This document shows positions 28,334 through 37,338 of a stretch of 64,000 nt of DNA, piece after piece (the first letter of the stretch is position 1; every line of letters begins with the position of its first letter). Both the position numbers and the translations under genes were made by a program. The notes under the pieces are model-generated. The model was not told the DNA's origin. It saw nothing but the letters and a program-made list of their open reading frames with translations, and ran no database searches. Source of the stretch: DASRAA01 sp963814165 (GTDB lineage: Bacteria > Acidobacteriota > Terriglobia > Terriglobales > Acidobacteriaceae); assembly GCA_963814165.1 (NCBI GenBank), contig CAWFBW010000009.1:289744-353743 (forward strand). The letters are read 5' to 3'.

Positions 28334-29596
28334 TTGAAGCGGGCTGTAATCCTTTTGTTTTGTTCAGCAGCACTCCTTGGAATTGCGTCCTGTGGCTCAG
28401 GCGGGAGCAGCGTAACCGGCCCCAATGGAAACGTAACTGTCAACAAGCCCAGCAAGCTCAACAACCGGGCGTTTATTACCAACCAGTACTCCGGCAACAT
28501 TCAGGTCGTTGACAGCCAGAAAGACCAGACCTCGTATTACACGGTTAACAATAACAACACCGGAATCAGTACCGTGGGCGGTTCGCCCGCGTCTGCCGTC
28601 GCTATCGTTATCGGGGGATCGTTGTCTTGGGCGGTGCTCAGTCCTGACGACCTCGAGACGCTGGTCTATAACCCCAGAGCCCATACCGTCACCTTCGTCA
28701 CCAATTCGTCCGAAACCCAGAACGGCAGTGTCGCCTTGGCCGACTGGGCCGATATGGCTGTCTACTCGCCTGATTCCAAGACCATTTACATTCCGGTGCC
28801 CAATGCCAACTTAGGGAATACCCGTCCGGGCGGGGTGCATTTCATCAGCACTGCGAATGGCAATATCACGGGAACTCTACCCATCCCCGGCGCTCGCTAC
28901 GTAGCGATCAGCCCCGACGGAAAGACGTTGCTGGTCTTTGCCAGCAACTCCGACGCTATGTTCATGGTGGATCTTTCCGCTACGACGCTATCCGCAGTTG
29001 CGATTCCAGGATTCGCCGGGCCCGTAAATGCGTTCTTCAGCAGCGACAGCAGTACTGCCTACGTCCTAAATTGCGGACCGGAGTGCGGCTCAACCGCGGG
29101 AACGCCCTCAGTGATGCGTTTCGACATCGCTTCGCAGAATGTAACGGCCACGGTCCCGGTCGGCGGCGCCAGCGTCGGTCTGCTGAACAGCGGGACTCTC
29201 TATGTCGCGGGTTATCCCGGAGGAAGTACCGGAACGTTTGACATTGTGGATGTCAGCACAATGACTCGTAAGACGGCCAACCCGGTGGTGATTGGTGACG
29301 GATCACATACTACGATGGCGCTTTCAAATAACAGCAAGATATACATCGGCGCTGTAACCTGCGCGAATATATCCGCGGGCTGCCTTTCCATCGTGGACCT
29401 GACTAAGGTAGCAGCCGACCCACCGACGTCTCCGTTGGGGGGCGTGACCGGGCTGCAGTCCATCCCCAAGCGCAACACCATGTACGCGGTGGAAGGCGGC
29501 GTTCTGTACATCTACGACACCGCCACTGGCCAATTGCAGTCGACGCAGATTGCCTTTGTCGGCGCGTTGTCCGCCGTGGTACAGGTCGATCCGTAG
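28334..29596 (+). CDS. Beta-propeller lipoprotein
   Basis: A 420-residue secreted protein with a lipoprotein signal (LLGIASC, then GSGGSS), predicted to be lipid-anchored. The rest is a YncE/NHL-like propeller with repeating blades such as YVAISPDGKTLLVFASNSD and SSDSSTAYVLNCG. The start is TTG with GAGG seven bases upstream. Function is unknown; such proteins often bind ligands or cell-wall polymers. A terminator hairpin follows. Confidence 0.8.
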   Translation: MKRAVILLFCSAALLGIASCGSGGSSVTGPNGNVTVNKPSKLNNRAFITNQYSGNIQVVDSQKDQTSYYTVNNNNTGISTVGGSPASAVAIVIGGSLSWAVLSPDDLETLVYNPRAHTVTFVTNSSETQNGSVALADWADMAVYSPDSKTIYIPVPNANLGNTRPGGVHFISTANGNITGTLPIPGARYVAISPDGKTLLVFASNSDAMFMVDLSATTLSAVAIPGFAGPVNAFFSSDSSTAYVLNCGPECGSTAGTPSVMRFDIASQNVTATVPVGGASVGLLNSGTLYVAGYPGGSTGTFDIVDVSTMTRKTANPVVIGDGSHTTMALSNNSKIYIGAVTCANISAGCLSIVDLTKVAADPPTSPLGGVTGLQSIPKRNTMYAVEGGVLYIYDTATGQLQSTQIAFVGALSAVVQVDP

Positions 29597-29618
29597 AATT
29601 TAACGAACTATCACTGTT

Positions 29619-29644
29619 AATGGGCGGCCCGAGGGTCGCCCATT
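29619..29644. terminator. Bidirectional terminator hairpin
   Basis: AATGGGCG and CGCCCATT pair around a GC-rich interior between the convergent propeller lipoprotein and penicillin acylase genes. The AT pairs at the stem base give short A and T tracts on either strand. Confidence 0.65.
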
Positions 29645-29672
29645 ATGTATTGCGCGCCACTTGCATCAGCTC

Positions 29673-32147
29673 CTACTGGGGCTGCAGCTTTAGCTGGTGC
29701 TGCACCGTCTTTGCCACAGCTTCCGGCGAGAACGGCAGCTGGAACGTCCGTCCGTTGTAATACGCGTCCCACTGATCGTCGTAGTGTTCATCGAACAAAT
29801 TGCCGGATTGCCCGTTCACGATGTTCAACGTCGAGTTGTCGAGGTTTGACAGATCTGCCATGAACCGCTCGGATGGGCCAAAGCGCTGCCCCGCCTGCTT
29901 TACTGTCAAACTATCACCCGACCAGGGATGCGGTCCCGGTCCGGCGGCTCGCTTCAAGATGGGGAAGTTGCTCCAGAATGGATGTTTGATGTCGATCTGG
30001 TGCACTCGTCCCCACGTCCAGAGATTCAACGACCGCGGCGTATTCGGGTCAGTCACCGCCGCTTCCACCGCCGCCGTGAGCAAATCGTCGTAGCTGGCAT
30101 ACCCTGCCGGTAACCACTGCGGAGACTGGCGCGACAGCACGCCCTCCAGCCACACAGGCAGCATGAACCAACGCGAGTAGCCTTTCCAGTCGTCTCCGAG
30201 CTTCGGACGGAGGAGCAGTTCGTTCAATTTCCCGCGAGAGTAAAACGCAATCGACGCAGCAACGGAATCAACAGCCATGTTGCCGTCCCAACCGCGCATG
30301 ATATCGGCCGCTGCTCTGGCGCGCTCCGATGCCTTGGGGGTGTGGTCGATGGCATACACAAAGCGCTCAGCGCAGAAGCGGTCCAGCTCTGACACGACAT
30401 CCATCTGGATTTCCAGCATGTCGGCGGGTGTGTATTTCTTGGGCTTGCTCAACAACTTGTAGATGCGTTCTGTGCGATACGGCGAATCCCACTCGAAGCT
30501 GATGGAGTGCGGGTAGCCATCGGGCGTGATGCGGCCGTTGGCGGTCGCCAGTATCCCCGACGGCGGATCGAAGACGCGCGGCATTTCGTCGTACGGAATG
30601 TACCCCTTCCATTCGTAGGCATCCGTGTCTCCCGGAACCGGCAGCGAGCCGTCCCCTAGTGCGCGAATCGGAACGAACCCCGTCGCTTGATACCCGATGT
30701 GACCGTCGACGTCCGCATAGACTACGTTTTGCCCCGGCCCGCCAAACTGTGAAAACGCCGCTCGAAATTCATCCCAATTTGTCGCTGAATCGACCTGGAA
30801 GAATGGAACCTTCGAGATGCCCGGCTTGTAAATGATCCACTGCAAGGCCAACTGACGTGTCTCCCCCGGAACCAAGCTGGTGATGATTGGCCCGTGCCGC
30901 GTCACTACGACGTCAAGCTTCACCTCAGGCTTGCCTTTAACTCGGATGATCTCCTGGCGACGCTCTGGCTGGATCCATCCCTGGGGCGTCAAATACTCAC
31001 CCTTGTCGTTGAACTTCTCGATAACGACGTCTTCCACCGCGGGCCCGACGTTGGTAAAGCCCCACGCCACATACCGATTGTGCCCCACGATCACGTACGG
31101 CATGCCGGGAAGCGTGACTCCCACCACGTCGAAGTTCCCACACACCAGGTGCGCCTCATACCAGTTGTTGGGTAACCGCAGTTCGAGGTGCATATCGTTC
31201 GACAGCAGCGGCTTGCCGCTCGCTGTGTGAGCGCCGGAAATTACCCAGTTGTTTGAGCCGGCGTGGTAGCGCACTTCCGGAGACAACGAAGGTGCAGGCA
31301 TGGCGGCCGGCAAAACCATAGACTCCCGAGCCGGTACCTTGGCGCTTCTCTTGGGCGCAGGCTTTACAGAGGGTACCGCGAAGTCTTCTCCTTTCGGCAG
31401 GCTTTGCGGAGGCTCATCTGCCAGCGACTTCCCCTCCGCTCCCGGCGGGTGGTCGCGCCATGAAGAATTCACGAACAATTCCGCGGCCAGTTCGGGTCCA
31501 AGCTTGGCGAGGGCTTTTTCTTTCAGCAATGCCTCCCGGTAATAGCCGTGATTCAGGAACTGGCTCATCGAAAGGCCGACGAGCAGCGAGTCCTCCACCG
31601 TCCAGACGTGCGGGGCGTAAACAAGAAAGCGGAATTCCATCGGAAGCGATTTGGTGTGGCTGGCGATATAGGCGTTCACGCCGTTCGCATAGGCCTGAAA
31701 CTGTGCTCGCTGTGCCGGGTCCATCTCGGTGACGGCCCTTTCCGCCGCCTGATGCAGGCCAAGTATGCGCTGTTCCTTGTCAACCGCAACAAAGTCAGGG
31801 CCCAGCACCGCCGCAAGGTCGCCCGAGGCGAAGCGCCGGGTCATGTCCATCTGCCAGAGTCGCTCTTGTGCGATGACGTACCCCTGCGCAAAAAAAAGAT
31901 CGTCGAGCGTTGCCGCAGTGATCGTCGGAACGCCCAGCGCATCGCGCGTAATCGTCACCGGTTGTGACAAGCCGGCAACTGCTACCGTGCCATCCACCTG
32001 CGGCATCGCGGCACGCACCGCGCGGTAGAACCAGACGTCGAAAGCCAGGAAAACAAGCAGCGCCAGCGTCAAGAGTGCTACGACAACGCGAATTGCAACG
32101 CGGGCATTGGAAGGGCGGCGGGAGACAGAAACCGTGGTTGTGTTCAT
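29673..32147 (-). CDS. Penicillin acylase family protein (S45)
   Basis: An 824-residue Ntn-hydrolase precursor of the S45 peptidase family. An N-terminal hydrophobic segment (about 18-40) exports or anchors it. The autocatalytic nucleophile is Ser298 in GSNNWVISG, which becomes the N-terminus of the beta chain after self-cleavage, and the DxxGVP block (RDALGVPTI) is in the alpha chain. Other beta-chain marks are NDMHLELRLPNNWYE and RHGPI. Members hydrolyse penicillins, acyl-homoserine lactones or other amides; the substrate is not decidable. The ATG at 32147 follows GAGG. Confidence 0.92.
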   Translation of the reverse strand: MNTTTVSVSRRPSNARVAIRVVVALLTLALLVFLAFDVWFYRAVRAAMPQVDGTVAVAGLSQPVTITRDALGVPTITAATLDDLFFAQGYVIAQERLWQMDMTRRFASGDLAAVLGPDFVAVDKEQRILGLHQAAERAVTEMDPAQRAQFQAYANGVNAYIASHTKSLPMEFRFLVYAPHVWTVEDSLLVGLSMSQFLNHGYYREALLKEKALAKLGPELAAELFVNSSWRDHPPGAEGKSLADEPPQSLPKGEDFAVPSVKPAPKRSAKVPARESMVLPAAMPAPSLSPEVRYHAGSNNWVISGAHTASGKPLLSNDMHLELRLPNNWYEAHLVCGNFDVVGVTLPGMPYVIVGHNRYVAWGFTNVGPAVEDVVIEKFNDKGEYLTPQGWIQPERRQEIIRVKGKPEVKLDVVVTRHGPIITSLVPGETRQLALQWIIYKPGISKVPFFQVDSATNWDEFRAAFSQFGGPGQNVVYADVDGHIGYQATGFVPIRALGDGSLPVPGDTDAYEWKGYIPYDEMPRVFDPPSGILATANGRITPDGYPHSISFEWDSPYRTERIYKLLSKPKKYTPADMLEIQMDVVSELDRFCAERFVYAIDHTPKASERARAAADIMRGWDGNMAVDSVAASIAFYSRGKLNELLLRPKLGDDWKGYSRWFMLPVWLEGVLSRQSPQWLPAGYASYDDLLTAAVEAAVTDPNTPRSLNLWTWGRVHQIDIKHPFWSNFPILKRAAGPGPHPWSGDSLTVKQAGQRFGPSERFMADLSNLDNSTLNIVNGQSGNLFDEHYDDQWDAYYNGRTFQLPFSPEAVAKTVQHQLKLQPQ

Positions 32148-32271
32148 GCGAATCCTCAATTATAGGAGAGACGAGCTGCCTTCGCCTGATGCTTCCGACC
32201 TGAAGTGCAGTATGTCGCCGATGAGCAACACGGCAGTGATATGCTGATGCCGTTGCAGAGTCATACGTGCG

Positions 32272-32790
32272 ATGAAGGCCTCCAAACGGGATAGCAGCCA
32301 GAACCGTGTTGACGACCAACCCTCGATTTCTCCGCAGATGGTGCGCGAGGCCGAGGGGATCTTCCACGACCACCTGCGCCGCGTCGGATTGAAACATACC
32401 GGCCAGCGCGATGCGATTCTTCGCACATTCCTCGACACTCGTGACCACCTCTCGACCGACGAACTCTACCGGCTGGTCCGCAAGAAAGACGAACGCATTG
32501 GATTCACCACCGTCTATCGCACCCTCAAACTTCTGTCCGAGTGCGGCCTCGCCAGCGAAGTGGCATTTAACGACGGCATCGCGCGCTACGAGCATCAATA
32601 CAATCGCCGCAATCACCACCACATGGTTTGCACTGAATGTGGCAGCTCAGTGGAATTTTTCTCCAGCGAAATCGAGCGCATTGAGCGCGAAGTAGGCCGC
32701 AAGCACAAGTACATCACCTCGCGGCACACCTTCCAGATCTACGGCGTTTGCGAAAACTGCGCTAAGACCCGCAGGCGTCCGCCCGCCTGA
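32272..32790 (+). CDS. Fur-family transcriptional regulator
   Basis: A 172-residue regulator. The N-terminal winged helix includes HTGQRDAILRTFL and IGFTTVYRTLKLL. A HHHMVCTEC block and a later CENC give two CxxC pairs for structural zinc. Metal or peroxide sensing (Fur, Zur or PerR type) cannot be separated from sequence alone. It is divergent from the penicillin acylase gene, and its stop overlaps the amidase start (TGATG). Confidence 0.87.
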   Translation: MKASKRDSSQNRVDDQPSISPQMVREAEGIFHDHLRRVGLKHTGQRDAILRTFLDTRDHLSTDELYRLVRKKDERIGFTTVYRTLKLLSECGLASEVAFNDGIARYEHQYNRRNHHHMVCTECGSSVEFFSSEIERIEREVGRKHKYITSRHTFQIYGVCENCAKTRRRPPA

Positions 32791-34148
32791 TGCCTGCCCC
32801 CTTGTTCACGCTGACCGAGGCAGCGGAAAAGATTCGCTCACGCAAGCTGCTTTCGCTGGAGCTGACGCAGGCGTGCCTCGACCGCATCAAGCGGCTGGAT
32901 CCGAAGCTCAATGCTTTTATCACTGTCACTGCCGAGTTGGCGCTGCAACAGGCGCGTCGCGCAGACGATGAGCTTGCGGCAGGGAATTGGCGAGGTGTTC
33001 TGCATGGAATTCCAATTGCGCTAAAAGATCTCATCGATGTGGAGGGCGTGCCCACTACTGCCGCGAGCCGGCAGTTGTCCAACAACATCGCGTCGCCAGA
33101 CGCAGCCATCGTGGCGCGCCTCAAAAATGCCGGCGGAGTCATAGTTGGAAAGACCAACCTCCACGAATTCGCCTTCGGTGGTAGCGGCTTGGTCAGCGCC
33201 TATGGCCCCGCGCATAATCCCTGGGATACATCGCGCATTACCGGCGGATCCTCTTCGGGTGCGGCCGCCGCGCTCGTTTCGGGCATGTGTATCGCCGCCA
33301 TTGGCACTGACACCGCAGGTTCCGTGCGCATTCCTGCCTCGCTCTGCGGAATCGTAGGACACCGCCCGAGTGCGGGCATATGGAGCACCGCGGGAATCAT
33401 TCCTCTCCGTCGTTCGTTCGATACCGCGGGACCCATGACGCACACCGTGCAAGATGCTCTGCTGATGTTGCACGCTTTGTCTGACGCCGGTACTCAGCCG
33501 GATGCCTGCGAATCCGTCGACCGCCTCAGGGTTGGAGTTGCTCGCAAAGGATTTTTCGATGGATGCGATTTTGGCGTAGCGAAGTGCGTGGAACAGGCGC
33601 TTGACGTCATCCGGTCGTTGACAGCATCCGTGCTCGATGTGAATCTTGAAGTCCCGATTCGCTGGACCGACTTCGATGAGGAAATTCTCGACTACCATCG
33701 CCCGATGATGGAGCGCTCGCCAGAGCTATACCAACCCGCCACACTGGAGCGACTGCGCGCCTGCACCAGCATCACTCCCGCCGAGTACGAACAGGCGCGA
33801 AGTGGTTTGGCAGCTGCCCGCCAGCAAGCCGCGAGAATCTTCGAGGCCGTAGACGTGGTGGTGACACCAACCTGCCTCGTCAGCGCTCCTGAAATTTCTA
33901 CGCTCGCGGCGATGACAAATGTTGACTTACGCGGATTCGAAGTCCAGAAGCTGCTGCGCAACACCGCTCCGTTCAGCCTGCTGTACTGGCCATCGGTATC
34001 AGTGCCCTGTGGGTTCACCGGCGAAGGCTTGCCGGTTGGCCTTCAGATTTCAGCTCGCCCTGGCGCTGACGATCTGGCACTAAGAGTGGCCCGTGCTTAC
34101 GAACAGGCAACGGAGTGGCACAAGCGCGTACCCTCGCTGACGGTCTAG
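32790..34148 (+). CDS. Amidase signature family enzyme
   Basis: A 452-residue amidase with the complete Lys-Ser-Ser triad: K79 in ALKDLIDVEG, S154 in TGGSSSGAAAA and nucleophile S178 in GTDTAGSVRIPAS. These positions coincide with those I recall for a GatA subunit. However, no gatB or gatC is adjacent and the C-terminal part is more like a stand-alone amidase. It starts within the stop of the Fur gene (one-base overlap), so translation is coupled, and its end overlaps convergent murB by four bases. Confidence 0.88.
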   Translation: MPAPLFTLTEAAEKIRSRKLLSLELTQACLDRIKRLDPKLNAFITVTAELALQQARRADDELAAGNWRGVLHGIPIALKDLIDVEGVPTTAASRQLSNNIASPDAAIVARLKNAGGVIVGKTNLHEFAFGGSGLVSAYGPAHNPWDTSRITGGSSSGAAAALVSGMCIAAIGTDTAGSVRIPASLCGIVGHRPSAGIWSTAGIIPLRRSFDTAGPMTHTVQDALLMLHALSDAGTQPDACESVDRLRVGVARKGFFDGCDFGVAKCVEQALDVIRSLTASVLDVNLEVPIRWTDFDEEILDYHRPMMERSPELYQPATLERLRACTSITPAEYEQARSGLAAARQQAARIFEAVDVVVTPTCLVSAPEISTLAAMTNVDLRGFEVQKLLRNTAPFSLLYWPSVSVPCGFTGEGLPVGLQISARPGADDLALRVARAYEQATEWHKRVPSLTV

Positions 34149-35191
34149 AATCCCAGGAACACGGGTTCGGGTTGGAGTGAAATACCAAACTCCTCCAACA
34201 CCCGCGACTGAATCTCGTTCTTCAGCGCGACGATTTCCGTCGCCATTGCCCCTCCGCGGTTCACGATTGCCAGCGCATGCCGGGTTGAGATGCCGGCCGC
34301 TCCCCGCGAGTAGCCCTTGGCGAAACCCGCATGCTCCACCAGCCACGCGGCCGACAACTTGCGAATGCCCTCGCCTGCCGGATAGCTCGGCATGTCGATT
34401 CCACGTGAACTGGCGAGCGCGGCTAATCGCGCAGATTCCTCCACTGTCACCAGAGGGTTCTTGAAGAACGACCCGGCGCTTCTCGCATCGTCGTCGCCGG
34501 GAATCAGCAGCATCGCCTTGTTGCGGCGAATCTCCCGAACGGCATCGCGCACTTGTCGCAACGAAGGCTCGGCAACAGCGCCGCCGAACATCTTCTTGAG
34601 ATCCGCATAACGAATTGCCGCGCTGCCGCTCTGCCGCAGACTGAACGAAACCCGCAGAATGATGTAGCGATCGCGAGCGCTCGTATTGAAGATGCTACTT
34701 CGATACCCGAAACCGCACTCGGAATTGCAAAATGTTCGTAGCTCCATCGCCGAGCGGTCTAGGGCCACGACCTCGTGAATCGTCTCCGAAACCTCTTGCC
34801 CATAGGCCCCGACGTTTTGTACCGGCGTACCCCCCACCGAGCCCGGAATCCCACTCAGGCACTCAACTCCAGCGCAATTGTCCTCCACAGCGCGCGCCAC
34901 GAATGCGTCCCAGTCTTCTCCAGCGGCAACTTCAAACGTCACTTCTGCCCCTGCAGCGAAACGATTCATTCCGCGCAAACCGATTCGCAGCACGACGCCG
35001 TTGAATCCTTCGTCGGCCACCACCAGATTGCTTCCCCCGCCGAGCACGAACAGCGGTAACCCGCGCACTGATGCGAATTGCAGTGCTTCGCGAAGGTCCG
35101 CCTCGCTGTCCGCCTCCACGAAGTAGCGCGCCGGGCCTCCCACGCCTAGCGTGGTCAATGGAGCCAGCGGTACCAGTTCGCGAAGGTTCAT
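34145..35191 (-). CDS. murB: UDP-N-acetylenolpyruvoylglucosamine reductase
   Basis: A 348-residue FAD enzyme reducing UDP-GlcNAc-enolpyruvate to UDP-MurNAc in peptidoglycan synthesis. FAD-binding blocks TLGVGGPARYF and VLGGGSNLVVAD are present, as are SGIPGSVGGTPVQNVGAYGQ and the catalytic-serine segment AGSFFKNP, ending with a Glu near the C-terminus (QPEPVFLGF). Length fits the longer MurB type. The ATG opens MNLRELVPLAPL. No other mur gene is in the window. Confidence 0.93.
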   Translation of the reverse strand: MNLRELVPLAPLTTLGVGGPARYFVEADSEADLREALQFASVRGLPLFVLGGGSNLVVADEGFNGVVLRIGLRGMNRFAAGAEVTFEVAAGEDWDAFVARAVEDNCAGVECLSGIPGSVGGTPVQNVGAYGQEVSETIHEVVALDRSAMELRTFCNSECGFGYRSSIFNTSARDRYIILRVSFSLRQSGSAAIRYADLKKMFGGAVAEPSLRQVRDAVREIRRNKAMLLIPGDDDARSAGSFFKNPLVTVEESARLAALASSRGIDMPSYPAGEGIRKLSAAWLVEHAGFAKGYSRGAAGISTRHALAIVNRGGAMATEIVALKNEIQSRVLEEFGISLQPEPVFLGF

Positions 35192-35201
35192 GGGGTACAG
35201 T

Positions 35202-35213
35202 CAATATATATTG
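35202..35213. promoter_or_regulatory. AT palindrome in divergent promoter region
   Basis: Perfect 12-bp palindrome CAATATATATTG in the 91 bases between the divergent murB and brxB genes. It may be a promoter element or a regulator site; no other evidence is available. Confidence 0.3.
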
Positions 35214-35282
35214 TGGCTTCGGCGTCTTCGCCGTGCTTCTTAGCATCCAATGGAAGGCGTTATTATCCAACAGGAGAAACCG

Positions 35283-35720
35283 ATGTATCCCGAACTCTTA
35301 ATCGTCCCGATGCGTGAAGAACTGACCAAGGCTGGCGTCAAAGAGCTGCGCACCGCCGAAGACGTTGATGCGGCGCTCGCCGATAAGTCCGGCACCGCAT
35401 TGGTGATCGTCAACTCGGTCTGCGGATGCGCCGCCGGCAAGATGCGTCCTGGCGTTCGACGCGCCTTGCAGCACGCTGTTCGTCCCGACCGCGCGTACAC
35501 CGTATTTGCCGGACAGGACCGCGAAGCCACCGAGCGCGCTCGTCAACATTTCGGCAACGTCCTGCCTTCGTCTCCGAGCCTGGCCTTATATCGCAATGGC
35601 GAGCTTGTGCATTTTGTTCCGCGCAGCGAAATCGAAAGCCGTACCGCCGAAGATATTGCCCAGCAACTCACTGCCGCGTTCGAACAGTATTGCGAAAAGT
35701 CCATCGCAGCATCCAACTAA
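35283..35720 (+). CDS. brxB: Bacilliredoxin, BrxA/BrxB family
   Basis: A 145-residue thioredoxin-like protein of the YphP/YqiW family, with the characteristic CGC active site at residues 47-49 (NSVCGCAAGKMRPG). Bacilliredoxins remove bacillithiol from mixed disulfides on proteins. Length is normal and the ATG follows CAGGAGAAA. It is divergent from murB and 34 bases upstream of a DUF3224 gene. Together with bshB1 in this window it supports bacillithiol use in this organism. Confidence 0.9.
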   Translation: MYPELLIVPMREELTKAGVKELRTAEDVDAALADKSGTALVIVNSVCGCAAGKMRPGVRRALQHAVRPDRAYTVFAGQDREATERARQHFGNVLPSSPSLALYRNGELVHFVPRSEIESRTAEDIAQQLTAAFEQYCEKSIAASN

Positions 35721-35754
35721 TCGGCGCGGCAAAATCTTCTCCGGAAAGGACGCT

Positions 35755-36156
35755 GTGACGACCCACGCAAAGGGAACGTTCGACGTAAAGGTGTTTCCCC
35801 TCGCCGACGATCATGCTGCGGGCGCTGGCCTCAGTCGCATGTCCATCGACAAGCAGTTTCATGGCGATCTGGAGGCGAGCAGCGAGGGACAGATGCTGTC
35901 GTTCATGTCCAGCGTGAAAGGCTCAGCTGGCTACGTCGCCATGGAGCGCGTGACCGGCAAGCTCTCCGGCCGTTCCGGCTCGTTTGTGCTGCAACACAGC
36001 GCCACCATGGAGCGCGGTGCGCCAACCTTGAACATCACCGTGGTCCCCGACTCAGGCACCGGTGATTTGACTGGTCTCACAGGTAAGCTGCAAATCATCA
36101 TCGCCGACGGAAAACACTCGTACGATTTCGAGTATTCTCTCCCCGACGACTCTTAG
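35755..36156 (+). CDS. DUF3224 domain protein
   Basis: A 133-residue protein matching the DUF3224 pattern: SRMSIDKQFHGDLEASSEGQ, then YVAMERVTGKLSGRSGSFVLQH and GTGDLTGLTGKLQI. It is probably an all-beta fold related to allene oxide cyclase-like barrels; function unknown. The GTG start has GGAAAGGA upstream. It follows brxB closely, probably in one transcript, and ends six bases from the convergent propeller gene. Confidence 0.8.
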   Translation: MTTHAKGTFDVKVFPLADDHAAGAGLSRMSIDKQFHGDLEASSEGQMLSFMSSVKGSAGYVAMERVTGKLSGRSGSFVLQHSATMERGAPTLNITVVPDSGTGDLTGLTGKLQIIIADGKHSYDFEYSLPDDS

Positions 36157-36162
36157 CGACCC

Positions 36163-37338
36163 CTATTTCGCTGCCGTCCTGAAGGCCTTAATCACGATGT
36201 CGTTCGGCTGGTTGCCAACCGGAACCACAGTGACCAGCGCGCGCTCAGCGCTGATTTTCGAGTTGTCGCGCGTCTTCACTGTCCGTACCACCGCCACGTC
36301 TCCGGACTTCGTGTCAGCCACCAGTAAATGATCTTCGTCGGGTGTGAGCGCTAGCCCATCAGGATGACTGCCCACAGTGACTGACCCGATGACCCTGCCC
36401 TCGTCGATGGCGTAAACGCTGACGTTGTTCGATCCGAAGTTGCTGACATAGAGTAGGGAATTGTCCGACGAAACCAGACCGCGCACGGGGTTCTTTCCGA
36501 TCAGGTAGCTGCCGCTGATCTCGTTGGTATACGCCTCGACGATCGAAAAACTGTCAGCCTCGAAATTGCTGACGAAAATCTCGCCGCCATCTGGCTTCAG
36601 CGCCAGTTGAACTGGCATCCTCCCCGCGTCCAACAGCGTGACGAGGCGGTCTGTCTTGAGATCAATCGACGCCAGTTGATTCGAACCGGGGCACGCTACA
36701 TACAGCTTGCTGTTGTCGGGCAGGATCACCATGTCTTGCGGCTGTACGCAGACCGGCACGCGACTGCGAACGGCTAGCTTTTGCGTGTCAATGAGCGACA
36801 CGGAATTGTCGCCACGATTGCTCACCGCAATCACGCTGCCGTCAGGTGATACTTTCGCCAGACCAGGCGCGTTACCCACCGGGATCGTCGCAATCACCAT
36901 CCGTTTGTCGAGGTCAACGACCGACACGTTCCACGAACCGGAGTTCGCCAGGTACGCCCGCTTTCCGTCAGGCGACACGGAAACAAAATACGGCGCGCGG
37001 TGCACGCCAATTGTGGCGACGACTTCGTTCCGCTCGGAGTCAATGATGCTGACGTTGTTTGACTCCGTATTGGCAACGTAAACCTCATTCCGAACAGGAT
37101 TGACTGCTAGTCCGGTTGGGTTCTTGCCGACGGCGATGGTCTTCACGTTCCGCAGCGCCAGCGTATCGATGACGCTCACCGAATCGCTGCCGCCGTTCGA
37201 GACGTATGCGTACTCGTGATACGCGGGATCGACATCTGGCCGTTGGCGGCACGACACCGCCGCCCAAGCCACGCTCGCCAACACTGCGGCTGATAGGATG
37301 CGCCGGACCGCCGTGGGATGCCGCCGCGCGCTGGCCAT
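36163..37338 (-). CDS. YncE-like beta-propeller lipoprotein
   Basis: A 391-residue exported protein with lipobox-like WAAVSC after a basic, hydrophobic signal. The mature part is a seven-bladed 40-residue-repeat propeller (EVYVANTESNNVSIID, KRAYLANSGSWNVSVVD, LYVSNFGSNNVSVYA). It is likely a periplasmic or outer-membrane ligand-binding protein. Its ATG overlaps the stop of the DAHP synthase gene (TGATG), so translation is coupled, although no functional link is obvious. Confidence 0.83.
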   Translation of the reverse strand: MASARRHPTAVRRILSAAVLASVAWAAVSCRQRPDVDPAYHEYAYVSNGGSDSVSVIDTLALRNVKTIAVGKNPTGLAVNPVRNEVYVANTESNNVSIIDSERNEVVATIGVHRAPYFVSVSPDGKRAYLANSGSWNVSVVDLDKRMVIATIPVGNAPGLAKVSPDGSVIAVSNRGDNSVSLIDTQKLAVRSRVPVCVQPQDMVILPDNSKLYVACPGSNQLASIDLKTDRLVTLLDAGRMPVQLALKPDGGEIFVSNFEADSFSIVEAYTNEISGSYLIGKNPVRGLVSSDNSLLYVSNFGSNNVSVYAIDEGRVIGSVTVGSHPDGLALTPDEDHLLVADTKSGDVAVVRTVKTRDNSKISAERALVTVVPVGNQPNDIVIKAFRTAAK

